A stretch of DNA of 64,000 nt from Amycolatopsis sp. 2-15. Lineage in GTDB: Bacteria > Actinomycetota > Actinomycetes > Mycobacteriales > Pseudonocardiaceae. Below the pieces are notes generated by a model. The model was not told the DNA's origin. It searched no databases and saw nothing but the letters and a program-made list of their open reading frames with translations. This document shows, piece by piece, positions 41,378-53,251 of this stretch. The DNA is taken from the NCBI RefSeq assembly GCF_030285625.1, contig NZ_CP127294.1:4932501-4996500 (forward strand), read 5' to 3'. Numbering within the stretch: position 1 is the stretch's first letter; each line of letters opens with the position of its first letter. A program made the translations under genes and the position numbers.

Positions 41378-42016
41378 ATGCTCCGCGTTTTTCTCGTGGA
41401 CGACCACGAGGTCGTGCGCCGCGGCGTGGCCGACCTGCTGGACGAGGACGAGGAGATCACCGTCGTCGGGCAGGCCGGCAGCGTGTCGCAGGCGCTGGCC
41501 CGGATCCCCGCGCTCCGGCCGGATGTCGCCGTGCTGGACGTGCGGATGCCCGACGGCAACGGCATCGAGCTGGCGCGCGAGCTGCGTTCGAAGCTGCCCG
41601 AGCTCAAGTGCCTGATGCTCACCTCCTACACCGACGAGCAGGCGATGCTCGACGCGGTGCTGGCCGGCGCCGCCGGGTTCGTGATCAAGGACATCAAGGG
41701 CATGGACCTGGTTTCGGCCGTCCGGGGGGTCGGTGCGGGCAAGTCTCTGCTCGACGAGCACGCGGCGGCGGCCCTGATGGCCAAGCTCCGCGACAGCCAG
41801 GCCAAGAAAGGCCCGTTGTCCGACCTGTCGGACCAGGAACGCAAACTGCTGGAGCTGATCGGCGAAGGTCTGACCAACCGGCAGATCGCGGAACGGATGT
41901 TCCTGGCCGAGAAGACCGTCAAGAACTACGTCTCGCGGCTGCTGACCAAGCTGGGCCTGCAGCGCCGGACCCAAGCCGCGGTCCTGGCCACGGAGCTGCG
42001 CGACCAGGAACGCTGA
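41378..42016 (+). CDS. devR: DevR/DosR response regulator
   Basis: 212 residues (M. tuberculosis DosR has 217). Receiver domain [20 protein letters not shown] with phosphoacceptor Asp54 ([19 protein letters not shown]), Thr82 (MLTSYTDEQ) and Lys104 (GFVIKDIKG), all at the DosR numbering. The NarL/LuxR-type HTH is [46 protein letters not shown], nearly the DosR sequence. GGGGAGG lies before ATG 41378. It is activated by DevS/DosT-type kinases and induces dormancy genes in hypoxia or NO. Boxes matching its expected site precede several neighbours. Confidence 0.93.
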   Translation: MLRVFLVDDHEVVRRGVADLLDEDEEITVVGQAGSVSQALARIPALRPDVAVLDVRMPDGNGIELARELRSKLPELKCLMLTSYTDEQAMLDAVLAGAAGFVIKDIKGMDLVSAVRGVGAGKSLLDEHAAAALMAKLRDSQAKKGPLSDLSDQERKLLELIGEGLTNRQIAERMFLAEKTVKNYVSRLLTKLGLQRRTQAAVLATELRDQER

Positions 42017-42160
42017 ACCGGCGCGTGGCCGCGCGACGCTGCCTCGTGGTGATGCCGCAAGGGTTTCCGGGGTCGAGGTGTCCGTCTGTCCGTCCTCAAT
42101 GGACTGAGAATCTCGTCGCCGCCGAGCTTCCGATCGCGCAGCGGCCAACGGGAGTGAGCG

Positions 42161-42174
42161 GGGACGAAAGTCCT
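42161..42174 (+). promoter_or_regulatory. DosR box upstream of the DUF6292 gene
   Basis: GGGACGAAAGTCCT matches 12 of 14 core positions. It lies 106 bp before GTG 42280. Confidence 0.6.
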
Positions 42175-42279
42175 TGCGGCCGAGGCCGAACGCCGCCATC
42201 AGGCCGCCGCCGCGCCGTCGTAACGTCGCGGCGAGAGCGACGGCCGGTTGCGGCCGGTGGGTGCCGACCGCGTTGGAGG

Positions 42280-42738
42280 GTGATTCCGCTGCCGACTGGC
42301 ATCGACGACGACCACGGCCTGCGCTGCGGCCTGACCGGCTACCTGGCTGCGGTGAGTGCCGCGGTGGGCGTGGGGGTGGAATCCTGCGCCGTGGACCTCG
42401 ACGACCCCGTCTCGGCGTACGTGGCGCTGGATGTGCGCTTGCGCCGGCGACCGGGGCGGGACACGGCCCTGGTGTGGGACGAGCGCCACGGCTGGTCGTT
42501 CGCGATGGAAACGCATTCGGGTGAGGACTTGCTGGTACTCGCCTACTTCGGCGGCGAGGTCGTGCCCGATCCGGTTGCCGTGCGCCGGTTCGTGGCCGGC
42601 GTCCGGTCCGCCGACACGGCCCCGGCACCGGTTCCGCCCGAGCTCGGCGGTGACCGGGGTGAGCTGGCCGCCCGCTTGCTGCGCTACCGCCTCGACAGCT
42701 CTTCCGCCGGTGTCCCGATCTTGAGTCGGGCCGGTTGA
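42280..42738 (+). CDS. DUF6292 family protein
   Basis: 152 residues: LRCGLTGYLAAVSAAVGVGVES, then VSAYVALDVRLRRRPGRDTALVWDERHGWSFAMET and GEDLLVLAYFGGEVVPDPVAVRRFVAGV, the conserved DUF6292 order common in Pseudonocardiaceae. It looks like a small alpha/beta protein of unknown function. GTG 42280 directly abuts GGAGG, so this start is uncertain; no better in-frame start is visible. A DosR box upstream suggests hypoxic control. Confidence 0.7.
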   Translation: MIPLPTGIDDDHGLRCGLTGYLAAVSAAVGVGVESCAVDLDDPVSAYVALDVRLRRRPGRDTALVWDERHGWSFAMETHSGEDLLVLAYFGGEVVPDPVAVRRFVAGVRSADTAPAPVPPELGGDRGELAARLLRYRLDSSSAGVPILSRAG

Positions 42739-42960
42739 CGCTCTTGTCCACAGTGGGCACCCCGGTCGGCGCGGAGCCGGCGCGCCGCGCGTTGCCGGAC
42801 GCCGCGACCGACGCACAGCCGATCGTTCCTGCGCGCTGCGTGACCGGGGGACCGCCGGTCGGGTTTGCGCGGCTTGACGGTGCTCGCGAGGGTGGGAGAC
42901 TGGGTGTCCCGGACCGGCGACCCGCGGTGTGCGAGGACCGTGGCGAAGACAGGAACGGCT

Positions 42961-44683
42961 GTGAGCGGAGCTCAGGACGACCAGCCCGACCCGGGCAGGC
43001 TGACCTTCCCCGACCTGCCGAGGCTGGAGCTCGACCAGTTGCTCGCGCAGCTGGTCGAGCGGGCCCAGGAGGTCATGGGAACCCAAGGCCGGCTGCGCGG
43101 CCTGCTGCGCGCGACCACGATGATCACGAGTGACCTCGCCCTGCCGGCGCTGCTGACGCGTATCGTCGAGGCGGCTCGCGAGCTGGTGGGGGCGCACTAC
43201 GCGGCACTGGGCGTGATCGGCCCGGACGGACAGCTCGCCGAGTTCGTGCACGTGGGCATGGCCGCGGAGACGGTGGCGAAACTGGGCCACCTGCCCGAGG
43301 GCAAGGGCCTGCTGGGCGCCCTGGTCGAGGATCCGCGGCCCATCCGGCTCGCCCGCCTGCAGAACGATCCGCGGTCCACCGGCTTCCCGGCCGGCCATCC
43401 GCCGATGGCGAGCTTCCTGGGCGTCCCGATCCGGGTGCGGGACGCCGTGTTCGGCAACCTCTACCTCACCGACAGCGTCAACGGCGGGTTCAGTGCCGAG
43501 GACGAAGAGCTCGCGCTCGCTCTCGCGGCCGCCGCGGGCAGCGCGATCGACAACGCGCGCCTGTACCAGACCGCGAGGGTCCAGCAGGAGTGGCTGCGCG
43601 CGTCCGCCGCGATCACCCGCGAGCTCCTCTCTTCGGAGTCGGAGAACCCGCTCGCGCTCATCGCGCGCCACACCCGGGAGCTCGCCGACGCCGAACTGGT
43701 GACGGTCGTCAGGCCGACCGGTGCCGAGGGCACCCTGCGCGTGGACCTGGCGGTCGGGGCCGGCGCGGAGAAGCTGGAGGGCCTGGTGCTGCCCGTCGGT
43801 TCGTCGGTCTCCGGCTCGGTCTTCGTCACCGGCGAGCCGATGATGGGCTCGTGGATCGAACAGCGGGAGCGGCTGCCGGTGCGGCCGCCGATCGAGATGG
43901 ACGTGGACGCCGTTCTCGTCGTGCCCCTCACCGGCAGTGGGCAGGTCAACGGCGTGCTCACCGCGGCACGCGCCACGGGTCGCCCGCCGTTCACCGTGGA
44001 CGATCTGGAGATGGCGGCGGGGTTCGCCAACCAGGCGTCCGTGGCGATCGAGCTGGCCGAGGCGCGGGCCGAACAGCAGCGCAACGCCCTGTACGACGAA
44101 CGTGAACGGATCGCCGCCGATCTGCACAGCCAGGTGGTCCGGCGGCTGTACTCCGCCGGCCTGGCGTTGCAGACGACGGCCGGTCTCGCCCGATCGGCGA
44201 CCGTCGTGAACCGGGTCCGCGAGACGATCGCCGACCTCGACGACGTCATCGACCAGATCCAGGCCACCGTGTTCTCGGTCGACGACCCGGCCGACGCCGG
44301 GCTGTCACCGGTGCGCGACGAGATCCTGCGGGTGCTCTCCGAGGCCACCGCCGTGCTCGGGTTCGCCGTCTCGACCCAGTTCTCCGGCAAGCTGGACACC
44401 CTGGTGGCCGCCGATCTGGTGCCGTTCCTCGAGCATGGCCTGCGGCTGGTCGCGCGCCACGCGGCCGCGGCCTGGGTCCAGGTGGAGATCCGGTCCGAGC
44501 CGGACCGGCTGACCGCGGTGGTCCGGCACGACGGCCCGGGCGATCTCGAAGGATCGGCCGCCGCGGATCTCGCGGAGCTGGCGGAAGCCGCGCGGTCGCG
44601 CGGCGGGACCTGCGGGGTGGGCCACGGTGACGAGGCCGGCTCGGTGCGCTGGACGGTGCCGACGAGCCAGGGGGACGCGGTCG

Positions 44684-44694
<11 letters not shown>
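42961..44694 (+). CDS. DevS-like heme-GAF sensor protein with degenerate kinase domain
   Basis: 577 residues from GTG 42961 (AGGAA 5 nt upstream). GAF-A keeps the heme pocket of DosS/DosT: proximal His146 in GHPPM and distal Tyr168 in NLYLT, 22 residues apart as in H149/Y171 of DosS. GAF-B follows (about 225-365). The dimerisation segment has His389 in IAADLHSQVVRRLYSAG. The ATPase part is wrecked: the N-box position reads HGLRLVARHA (no Glu or Asn), DxGxG reads HDGPG, and the GxGL and GGT boxes are gone. It can sense gas or redox and possibly accept phosphate but should not bind ATP. It overlaps the convergent acg-like gene by 11 nt. Confidence 0.88.
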
Positions 44695-47553
<2,859 letters not shown>

Positions 47554-47566
47554 GCCGGCGGCACCG

Positions 47567-47580
47567 GGGTCTTAGGTCCC
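47567..47580 (+). promoter_or_regulatory. DosR box upstream of the third acg-like gene
   Basis: GGGTCTTAGGTCCC matches 12 of 14 core positions, begins 13 bp after the devS stop codon and 102 bp before ATG 47669. Confidence 0.6.
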
Positions 47581-47668
47581 ACGACTTCGTGACCGCCGCC
47601 CGTACACCGGGCCGGCCGCGCGGAGAACCCTCGGTGGTGACCCTTGGCGCCGTCCCCGGGAGACCACG

Positions 47669-48655
47669 ATGAACGACCAGCTCCCCACCGCGTTCGACCA
47701 GGCGCTCGCGGCGGCGGTGCGAGCGCCGTCTCCGCACAACACCCAACCGTGGCGGTTCGTGGTGGACGGGGACGCGGTCGAGGTGTGGCTCGACCGCGAC
47801 CGGGTCCTCGCGGTCGCGGATCCCGCGGCGCGCGAGGCGAGGGTGTCCTGTGGCGCCGCCGTGCTGAATCTCGTGATCACCCTGCGGGTCAACGGGCTCG
47901 GCGCGCGGGTGCGGATCCTGCCGGGCGCCGCGTTGCCGGACCTGCTCGCCGTGATCGGTCTCGACGGCACCCGGCGTTCGACGGAACAGGACCGCGGGCT
48001 CGCCGAGGCGGTGCACCGCAGGCATACGAACCGCCGCCCGTTCGCCGACCGCGCGGTGCCGGCCGTCGCCCGCGCCCGGCTGAAGTCGGCGGCGCTGAGC
48101 GAGGGCGGGCAGCTCGAGTTCCTCGACGCCTCGGGGCGCTACCCGAAGGTCGCCGCGCTCGTCCGGCGAGCGGAGTCGCTGCAGGCCGAGGACCCGGCGT
48201 TCCGGGCGGAGTCGGCGTTCTGGACCGGGCGCGCGGCGGAGAGCCCGGACGGGGTGCCGACGGTCGCTTTCGGACCGCGGTACGAGATCCCCGGTGTCGT
48301 GTGCCACCGCGCCTCGCATACGAACCCGGCCGTTCCCTCGCGGGCGTTCGAGCAGGATCCGTTGCTGGCGGTCGTGCTGACGCGCGACCACGGCGCGGCC
48401 GCCGACGTCCGGGCCGGTATGGTGATGCAGCGTGTCCTGCTGACCGCCACGGCGGAGGGCCTGGCCGCCTCGTTCCTCTCCCAGCCGCTGGAGGTCCACG
48501 GCATCCGGGAACAGTTCCTGGAGCTGTTCCGCGGGTTGGGCCAGGTGCACGCGCTGCTGCGGATCGGGTACGGCCACGCGACCCGGATGACGGCGCGACG
48601 GCCGGCCGCCGAGGTGACGGCACAGCGGGCCGAACCGGACGTGCCGGCCGTCTGA
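47669..48655 (+). CDS. Acg-like nitroreductase family protein 3
   Basis: 328 residues: FDQALAAAVRAPSPHNTQPWRFVV (FMN motif), ARVSCGAAVLNLVITLRVNGLG, AEAVHRRHTNRRPF and MVMQRVLLTATAEGLAASFLSQPLEV. Third member of the family in 12.4 kb. CGGGAG lies 7-12 nt before ATG 47669. The DosR box above it implies induction with devS. The 175 bp to the convergent PIG-L gene hold no clear feature. Confidence 0.88.
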   Translation: MNDQLPTAFDQALAAAVRAPSPHNTQPWRFVVDGDAVEVWLDRDRVLAVADPAAREARVSCGAAVLNLVITLRVNGLGARVRILPGAALPDLLAVIGLDGTRRSTEQDRGLAEAVHRRHTNRRPFADRAVPAVARARLKSAALSEGGQLEFLDASGRYPKVAALVRRAESLQAEDPAFRAESAFWTGRAAESPDGVPTVAFGPRYEIPGVVCHRASHTNPAVPSRAFEQDPLLAVVLTRDHGAAADVRAGMVMQRVLLTATAEGLAASFLSQPLEVHGIREQFLELFRGLGQVHALLRIGYGHATRMTARRPAAEVTAQRAEPDVPAV

Positions 48656-48830
48656 CCGTCCGATCAGGTCAGTTTCGAGGCGCTGTTGTGCTGCGCCATC
48701 GCTGGTTCGAATTCTCGCTCAATCGGGAAGGTTTCGCCGGTCAGTCCGATCGGGTTACACCCGGCGCTTTCGAGGACTGGTCAATATTCATGACCAAACG
48801 CTCACCCGCCTGCTTTCGCGCGCAGCCGGG

Positions 48831-49556
48831 TCAGAGCACGATGACCTCGGCGGGAACGGCGAACCGCACCCCCAGCCGAAGGCCCGTCTCGGCCCCGGAG
48901 GATTCGAGGAACTCCCGGGGCGACGCCATGTCGCCGGGGCCGATCCCGCGCAGGTACTCGGCGTGGGCTTCGAGGGAGGCGACGCCTTGGTCGAGAAAGT
49001 CGGTCGTGTCGACGCCGTGGGTGGACTCGGGGCTGTTGGTGACGATGATCTGCCGCACCTGCCACGGATCGAGGCCCTCGTCGAGCAGTTCGCGGAAGAT
49101 CCAGCGGTTGCCCGCGTCGCGGGCGCCGTCCAGGACCGCGCGGCCCAGCGCGATGTGGTCGGCCTGGTTGGGGGCGCCCGGGCCCCAGCGGTCGTGGTAG
49201 TTGCCGGTCACGACGACGTCGGGGCGGTGCCGGCGGATGGCCCGGGCGATGTCCCGGCGCAGCGGGAGCCCGTATTCGAGGACGCCGTCCGGGTAACCGA
49301 GGAACTCCACGAGGTCGACGCCGACAGCCGCCGCGCCGGCACGCTCTTCGGCTTCGCGCAACGGTCCGGCCACCGCGGGGTCGATGGCGTCGATGCCCGC
49401 TTCACCGCTCGTCGCCAGGCAATAGACGACTCGCTTGCCCTGCGAGGTCCAGCGGGCGACGGCCGAGGCCGTGCCGTACTCGAGGTCGTCCGGATGCGCG
49501 GCGAACGCCAGCGCGGTCGACCACGATTCATCCAACGGCACAAGTGGTTCGGTCAC
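48831..49556 (-). CDS. PIG-L family deacetylase
   Basis: 241 residues. The zinc-binding AHPDDLEYG (His, Asp, Asp) stands near residue 20 and the third ligand His in NQADHIALG near 136; LATSGEAGIDAID and EFLGYPDGVLEYG complete the LmbE/MshB fold. Such enzymes remove acetyl groups from GlcNAc-containing small molecules (mycothiol pathway, GlcNAc-inositol, antibiotic precursors). GTG 49556 start. Its position at the edge of the sugar-like locus fits a role in deacetylating an amino-sugar substrate, but MshB-like housekeeping is possible. Confidence 0.87.
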   Translation of the reverse strand: MTEPLVPLDESWSTALAFAAHPDDLEYGTASAVARWTSQGKRVVYCLATSGEAGIDAIDPAVAGPLREAEERAGAAAVGVDLVEFLGYPDGVLEYGLPLRRDIARAIRRHRPDVVVTGNYHDRWGPGAPNQADHIALGRAVLDGARDAGNRWIFRELLDEGLDPWQVRQIIVTNSPESTHGVDTTDFLDQGVASLEAHAEYLRGIGPGDMASPREFLESSGAETGLRLGVRFAVPAEVIVL

Positions 49557-49819
49557 CCTCGGGTCAGCCTTTCTCGAAAATCCCCACAGCTTGAACGCGG
49601 GTCACCCTACTCGAATGCGGACGCGGCGTTTCCGGACAGTCCTGCCCGCTCGGCCGGGATGAGCCGATTCCGATGAAAAGCGAGCTGATCACGGCATTTC
49701 TTGCTGTGTTCTTATCGGGAATTCACGCGGGAGAAAGCCGGCCGCAGCTCCGTGACCTTCGGCCGGCAGACCGTCCGCGGGGACGAACTCGGCGCCTGGA
49801 GTGAACCGCGCGAGTCCGG

Positions 49820-50512
49820 TCAGCGAGCGGGTTTCCGGCCGTGGACGAACCAGATCGCCTCGGCCGGGCCGTCGCCGCGGTTGGTGAGGCGGTGGGGGGT
49901 CGTCGAGTCGAAGGCGATGGAGTCGCCCGCGTGCAGTTCGTAGGTGTCGAAGGCCAGGGCGACTTCCAGGGTGCCGCTGATGACGTAGCCGTATTCGATG
50001 CCCGAGTGGCGGGTGAGCTTGTCGTCGGGGACGGAGCTGCCGTCGACTTCGTAGCGCACGTGCAGGAAGTCCACGGAGCTGTCGTGGATGCTCGACAGCT
50101 GCTCCCACGTGACACCGGAGTCGAGGACGAGCTGGCGGCGTTCGCCGGGGCGGAGCATGGGGCTCTGCTGCTCTTCGGGACTTTCGTTGAGCTTCGCCAG
50201 CGCACCGTGGAAGCTGTGCTTCTCGACGCCGGCGACCGGTGCGGGCGCGGGCGTTTCCTCCGTGCCCGCACCGGAGGCGCTGCTGAACAGCTCGTCGATG
50301 GAGACGTTGAGGGCACTGCAGATCGCGTACAGGGTCGCGACCGAGGGCTGGGACTTGTTGTTCTCGATCTGTGACACGAACGCGGCCGAGTACCCGAGGT
50401 CGCGCGCGAACTGGCGCAGCGACAGCCCGGCCGCCTGCCGGCGCGCGCGCAGCTGCTCGCCGAGGTTGGCGGCCTCGGCGTGTTCCGCCACCGGCTCGTG
50501 CTTCGCTGCCAC
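49820..50512 (-). CDS. XRE-cupin transcriptional regulator 1
   Basis: 230 residues from GTG 50512 with AGGAG upstream. The HTH (about 15-75: LGEQLRARRQAAGLSLRQFARDLGYSAAFVSQIENNKSQPSVATLYAICSALNVSIDELF) is followed by a C-terminal cupin (YEVDGSSVPDDKLTRHSGIEYGYVISGTLEVAL and TTPHRLTNRGDGPAEAIWFVHG). Cupins sense a small-molecule effector. A TGTTCACT octamer lies 30 nt before the start and recurs in the neighbouring promoters. The 263 bp downstream to the PIG-L gene hold nothing recognised. Confidence 0.9.
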   Translation of the reverse strand: MAAKHEPVAEHAEAANLGEQLRARRQAAGLSLRQFARDLGYSAAFVSQIENNKSQPSVATLYAICSALNVSIDELFSSASGAGTEETPAPAPVAGVEKHSFHGALAKLNESPEEQQSPMLRPGERRQLVLDSGVTWEQLSSIHDSSVDFLHVRYEVDGSSVPDDKLTRHSGIEYGYVISGTLEVALAFDTYELHAGDSIAFDSTTPHRLTNRGDGPAEAIWFVHGRKPAR

Positions 50513-50541
50513 GTCTCGCTCCTCGCGCTGTCGTTCAATCA

Positions 50542-50549
50542 GTGTTCAC
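50542..50549 (+). promoter_or_regulatory. TGTTCACT box 1 (XRE-cupin 1 promoter)
   Basis: TGTTCACT followed by ATAG, 30 nt upstream of the leftward regulator's start, in a locally AT-rich patch between it and the end of the EboE-like gene. Confidence 0.55.
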
Positions 50550-50579
50550 TATAGCTTGACGCCTTGCCGCGAGAGCGGC

Positions 50580-51782
50580 TCAAGCGGTGAGCCGGTCGCG
50601 CACGAACTCCAGCTCCCGCACGACGTAGTCGGTGATGTCACCGCTCTTGAGGTGCTCGGGCAGCACGTCCCAGGTGTAGGTCTCGATCTCCAGGTGCGAC
50701 GACTGCGGCTGCACGCGATGGCGGTCCAAGGCCTGCTCCAGAGCGAACCGCGTGGTGCGGAACGGCCCGAGGTCGTCGAGGAAGACGGGCACGTGGAAGT
50801 GCGTGCGCCATTCGCGCGCGCCACCGGGGTCGCGGCGCCAGGCGGCGATCGCGTCGGAGAGGTTGAGGTGGCGGGTGACGGTGCCCTCGCGCAGCTCGGA
50901 CGTCTGGCTCAGGTAGATGGTGCGGGTGAACCGCTCCAGTTCGCGCACCACCTCGTCGGTGACCTCGGGCACCCACAGCGCGGCGGCCTGCTGCAGCTTG
51001 AACACGGGCACGCCGGCGTCGGCGAGCAGGTCGAGCGAGGCGGGGATGTCGTCGAACTCCACGGCCTGGTGCCCGATGTCGAACACGATCCCCACGTGGC
51101 GGCGCAGGGCGCCGAAGGCTTCCGCGAGCGGCAGGTCCGCGAGGTCGGAAAGCGTTTCGGCCGCGGCCCGGGAGTACAGCCGTGTGGTGAAGTAGCGGAC
51201 CGTCTCTTCGATGGTTTCCAGGTAGCAGAACGGTTCCGGCTCGATCGCGAGCTTCACCCGCCGGCCGGTACGGCGTTCGAGGGCGACGAGGTGGGCAACG
51301 ACGCGCAGCACGTTGCGGGTGAACAGCTCCACGTACGCCTCGCCGGTGACCTTGGGCCGGTAGGCGAGCGGCACGGTCTGGATGGTCGGTTCGACCCCGT
51401 CCGCGGCGATGTCGGCGAGGACGTCGGCCACGCGCATGGTGTACGCGACGCGCTCTTCGGTGCTCCAGTCCGGTTCGTACACGTTCTCCATCACCGAGCG
51501 GCCCTTGAACGGTCCGTGCGGGAACGCGTTCACGGTGTAGACGTAGAGATCGCCCTCCGCCAGGTACTTCTTCAGCCGGTCCCGCTCGGGCCCGTCGCCG
51601 GCGAGCCGGTCGGCGGAGGCGCCCGAGAGCCGCAGCGACACCCCGAACGGCGCGTCGGGGGAGACCCGGCGCTTCACTTCGGGGACGTAGGTCTCGAGGC
51701 TGGCGTTCATCTCGTCCCAGGTGTCACCCGGGTGCACGAGGGTCGAATAGGACAGGTGGCCCAGACGCGTGCCGAGGTCCAT
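50580..51782 (-). CDS. EboE-like TIM-barrel (sugar-phosphate-isomerase-like) protein
   Basis: 400 residues from ATG 51782. Segments such as LGHLSYSTLVHPGDTWDEM, FGVSLRLSGASADRL, VYTVNAFPHGPFKG, LAIEPEPFCYLETIEETVRYF, GIVFDIGHQAVEFDD, VFKLQQAAALW and THFHVPVFL fit the EboE metabolite-traffic family, a xylose-isomerase-like barrel (Glu, Asp-x-x-His and His metal-ligand candidates are visible). In ebo operons EboE works with EboA, B, C, D and F; none of these is seen here. Divergent from the dehydrogenase, with two TGTTCACT boxes between. It may isomerise or hydrolyse a sugar-like intermediate. Confidence 0.75.
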   Translation of the reverse strand: MDLGTRLGHLSYSTLVHPGDTWDEMNASLETYVPEVKRRVSPDAPFGVSLRLSGASADRLAGDGPERDRLKKYLAEGDLYVYTVNAFPHGPFKGRSVMENVYEPDWSTEERVAYTMRVADVLADIAADGVEPTIQTVPLAYRPKVTGEAYVELFTRNVLRVVAHLVALERRTGRRVKLAIEPEPFCYLETIEETVRYFTTRLYSRAAAETLSDLADLPLAEAFGALRRHVGIVFDIGHQAVEFDDIPASLDLLADAGVPVFKLQQAAALWVPEVTDEVVRELERFTRTIYLSQTSELREGTVTRHLNLSDAIAAWRRDPGGAREWRTHFHVPVFLDDLGPFRTTRFALEQALDRHRVQPQSSHLEIETYTWDVLPEHLKSGDITDYVVRELEFVRDRLTA

Positions 51783-51858
51783 GAAGTTCCTCCGGGGAAG
51801 GCGGCAGAGGGGGTATCGGAAGTGCTGCGGTGACGCGCTGCAGCAGGCGTTTGCTCGA

Positions 51859-51866
51859 AGTGAACA
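51859..51866 (-). promoter_or_regulatory. TGTTCACT box 2 (minus strand, eboE-like promoter)
   Basis: AGTGAACA on the plus strand, i.e. TGTTCACT facing the EboE-like gene. On the minus strand the flank GAC-TGTTCACT is shared with box 4. Confidence 0.55.
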
Positions 51867-51957
51867 GTCAGAAACCCAGTGCTGTCAAGGATTGCTGCCT
51901 TTGACCTGCGTATCTGTCAAATTTGTTCGCTGACTCTTGACTCACCGGCTGGTTCAT

Positions 51958-51965
51958 TGTTCACT
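51958..51965 (+). promoter_or_regulatory. TGTTCACT box 3 (dehydrogenase promoter)
   Basis: TGTTCACT oriented toward the dehydrogenase, 110 nt before its ATG, in a notably AT-rich 292-bp divergent region. Confidence 0.55.
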
Positions 51966-52074
51966 ACCGCTGTACAGCGTCGTCGAACGGGAGTGAACCC
52001 GGCGAGTACCGGCGCCGTGTCCACGCCCGGATCCCGGCTGCGCGGGTTTCCGGAGAGCCTACGAGGAGTTGAGC

Positions 52075-53136
52075 ATGCGCGCCGCGGTCTTCCACGACAA
52101 GCACGACATCCGGGTCGAGGACATCCCGGAGCCGACCGCGGTCGGTGCGCGGCAAGTGCGCGTCCGGCCCTACCTGTGCGGGATCTGTGGCACCGACCTG
52201 CACGAGTACGCGGCCGGGCCGATCGTCATCCCGACCAGCCCGCACCCGCTCTCGCACGCCGCGGCGCCGCAGGTGCTCGGGCACGAGTTCTCCGGGCAGG
52301 TGCTGGAAATCGGCGCCGAGGTCACCGGGGTTCGCGTCGGCGACCGGGTCTCGGTGATGCCGTTGATCTACTGTGGACACTGCTACTACTGCCGCCGCGG
52401 GCTCAACCACCTGTGCCCGCGGATGGCCTGCACGGGACTGAGCTGGGACGGCGGCGGGATCAGTGAGCAGGTGGTGGTCCCGGAGCACCAGATCTCGGTG
52501 CTGCCGGAATCGGTGTCGGACGTGCAGGGCGCGCTGGTCGAGCCGGCCGCAGTCGCCGCGTACGGCGTCGACCGCACCGGCTTCACCTCCGGCGACAGCG
52601 TTCTGATCACCGGCGCCGGGCCGATCGGCGCGCTCGCCGCGCTGTACGCGCACGCGTCGGGCGCGGCGCAGATCTTCGTGAGCGAGCCCAACGCGCGCCG
52701 CCGGGCCCTGCTCGACGCGCTCGGGGTGGCGACCGTGCTCGACCCGCTGGCCGAGGACGTGCCGGAGGCGGTCCGCGCGCTCACCGGCGGGATCGGGGCC
52801 GACGTCGCCGCGGAGTGCTCCGGCTCGGAGGCCGGCCTCGCCACGGCGCTGGTCAGCCTGCGTTCCCACGGCACCGCGACGCAGGTGGGCCTGCACGTCC
52901 GGCCCGCCACGATCGACCCGATGGCCTTGTCTCAGCGCGATCTGAGCCTGGTCGGCACCTGGTGCTACCCGGTGTACGACTTCCCCCGCATCATTTCGCT
53001 CGTCGCGACCGGCCGCTTTCCGGTGGAGCGCGTGCTCACCGAGGTGATCGCGGTCGACGACGTCGTCACCGGCGGGTTCGACCGGCTGCTCGACCCCGAA
53101 GGCGACGCGCAGAAGCTGCTCGTCAAGGTCGGCTGA
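52075..53136 (+). CDS. Zinc-dependent 2,3-butanediol/sorbitol-dehydrogenase-like enzyme
   Basis: 353 residues from ATG 52075 (GAGGAG 6 nt upstream). The catalytic-zinc region LCGICGTDLHEY and GHEFSGQV, the structural-zinc cysteines CGHCYYCRRGLNHLC, and the Rossmann motif GAGPIGALAA are all present. This is the 2,3-butanediol/polyol dehydrogenase branch of medium-chain dehydrogenases, oxidising a secondary alcohol with NAD+. It leads the transporter operon (115 nt to the permease), suggesting it acts early on the imported compound. Confidence 0.9.
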   Translation: MRAAVFHDKHDIRVEDIPEPTAVGARQVRVRPYLCGICGTDLHEYAAGPIVIPTSPHPLSHAAAPQVLGHEFSGQVLEIGAEVTGVRVGDRVSVMPLIYCGHCYYCRRGLNHLCPRMACTGLSWDGGGISEQVVVPEHQISVLPESVSDVQGALVEPAAVAAYGVDRTGFTSGDSVLITGAGPIGALAALYAHASGAAQIFVSEPNARRRALLDALGVATVLDPLAEDVPEAVRALTGGIGADVAAECSGSEAGLATALVSLRSHGTATQVGLHVRPATIDPMALSQRDLSLVGTWCYPVYDFPRIISLVATGRFPVERVLTEVIAVDDVVTGGFDRLLDPEGDAQKLLVKVG

Positions 53137-53181
53137 CGCGCGCGAACCGCGTCGCCTTACCACACAATCGTTTCCCGCTGC

Positions 53182-53198
53182 CCACAAGACCTTTGTGG
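53182..53198. promoter_or_regulatory. Small inverted repeat before the permease
   Basis: CCACAA-GACCT-TTGTGG, 6-bp arms, 53 nt before the permease start. It could be an operator half-way down the operon or a weak hairpin. Confidence 0.3.
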
Positions 53199-53251
53199 AC
53201 AGACTTCGTCCTGCCCTGCGACCCGGTGCGCTGCACCCGAGGAGCGATCCG

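Noticed and set aside
39041..42760. Long minus-strand open frame across usp2, CHAD, CBS and devR
   Set aside because: Same reason: it shadows genes with clear domains and has no family motif itself.
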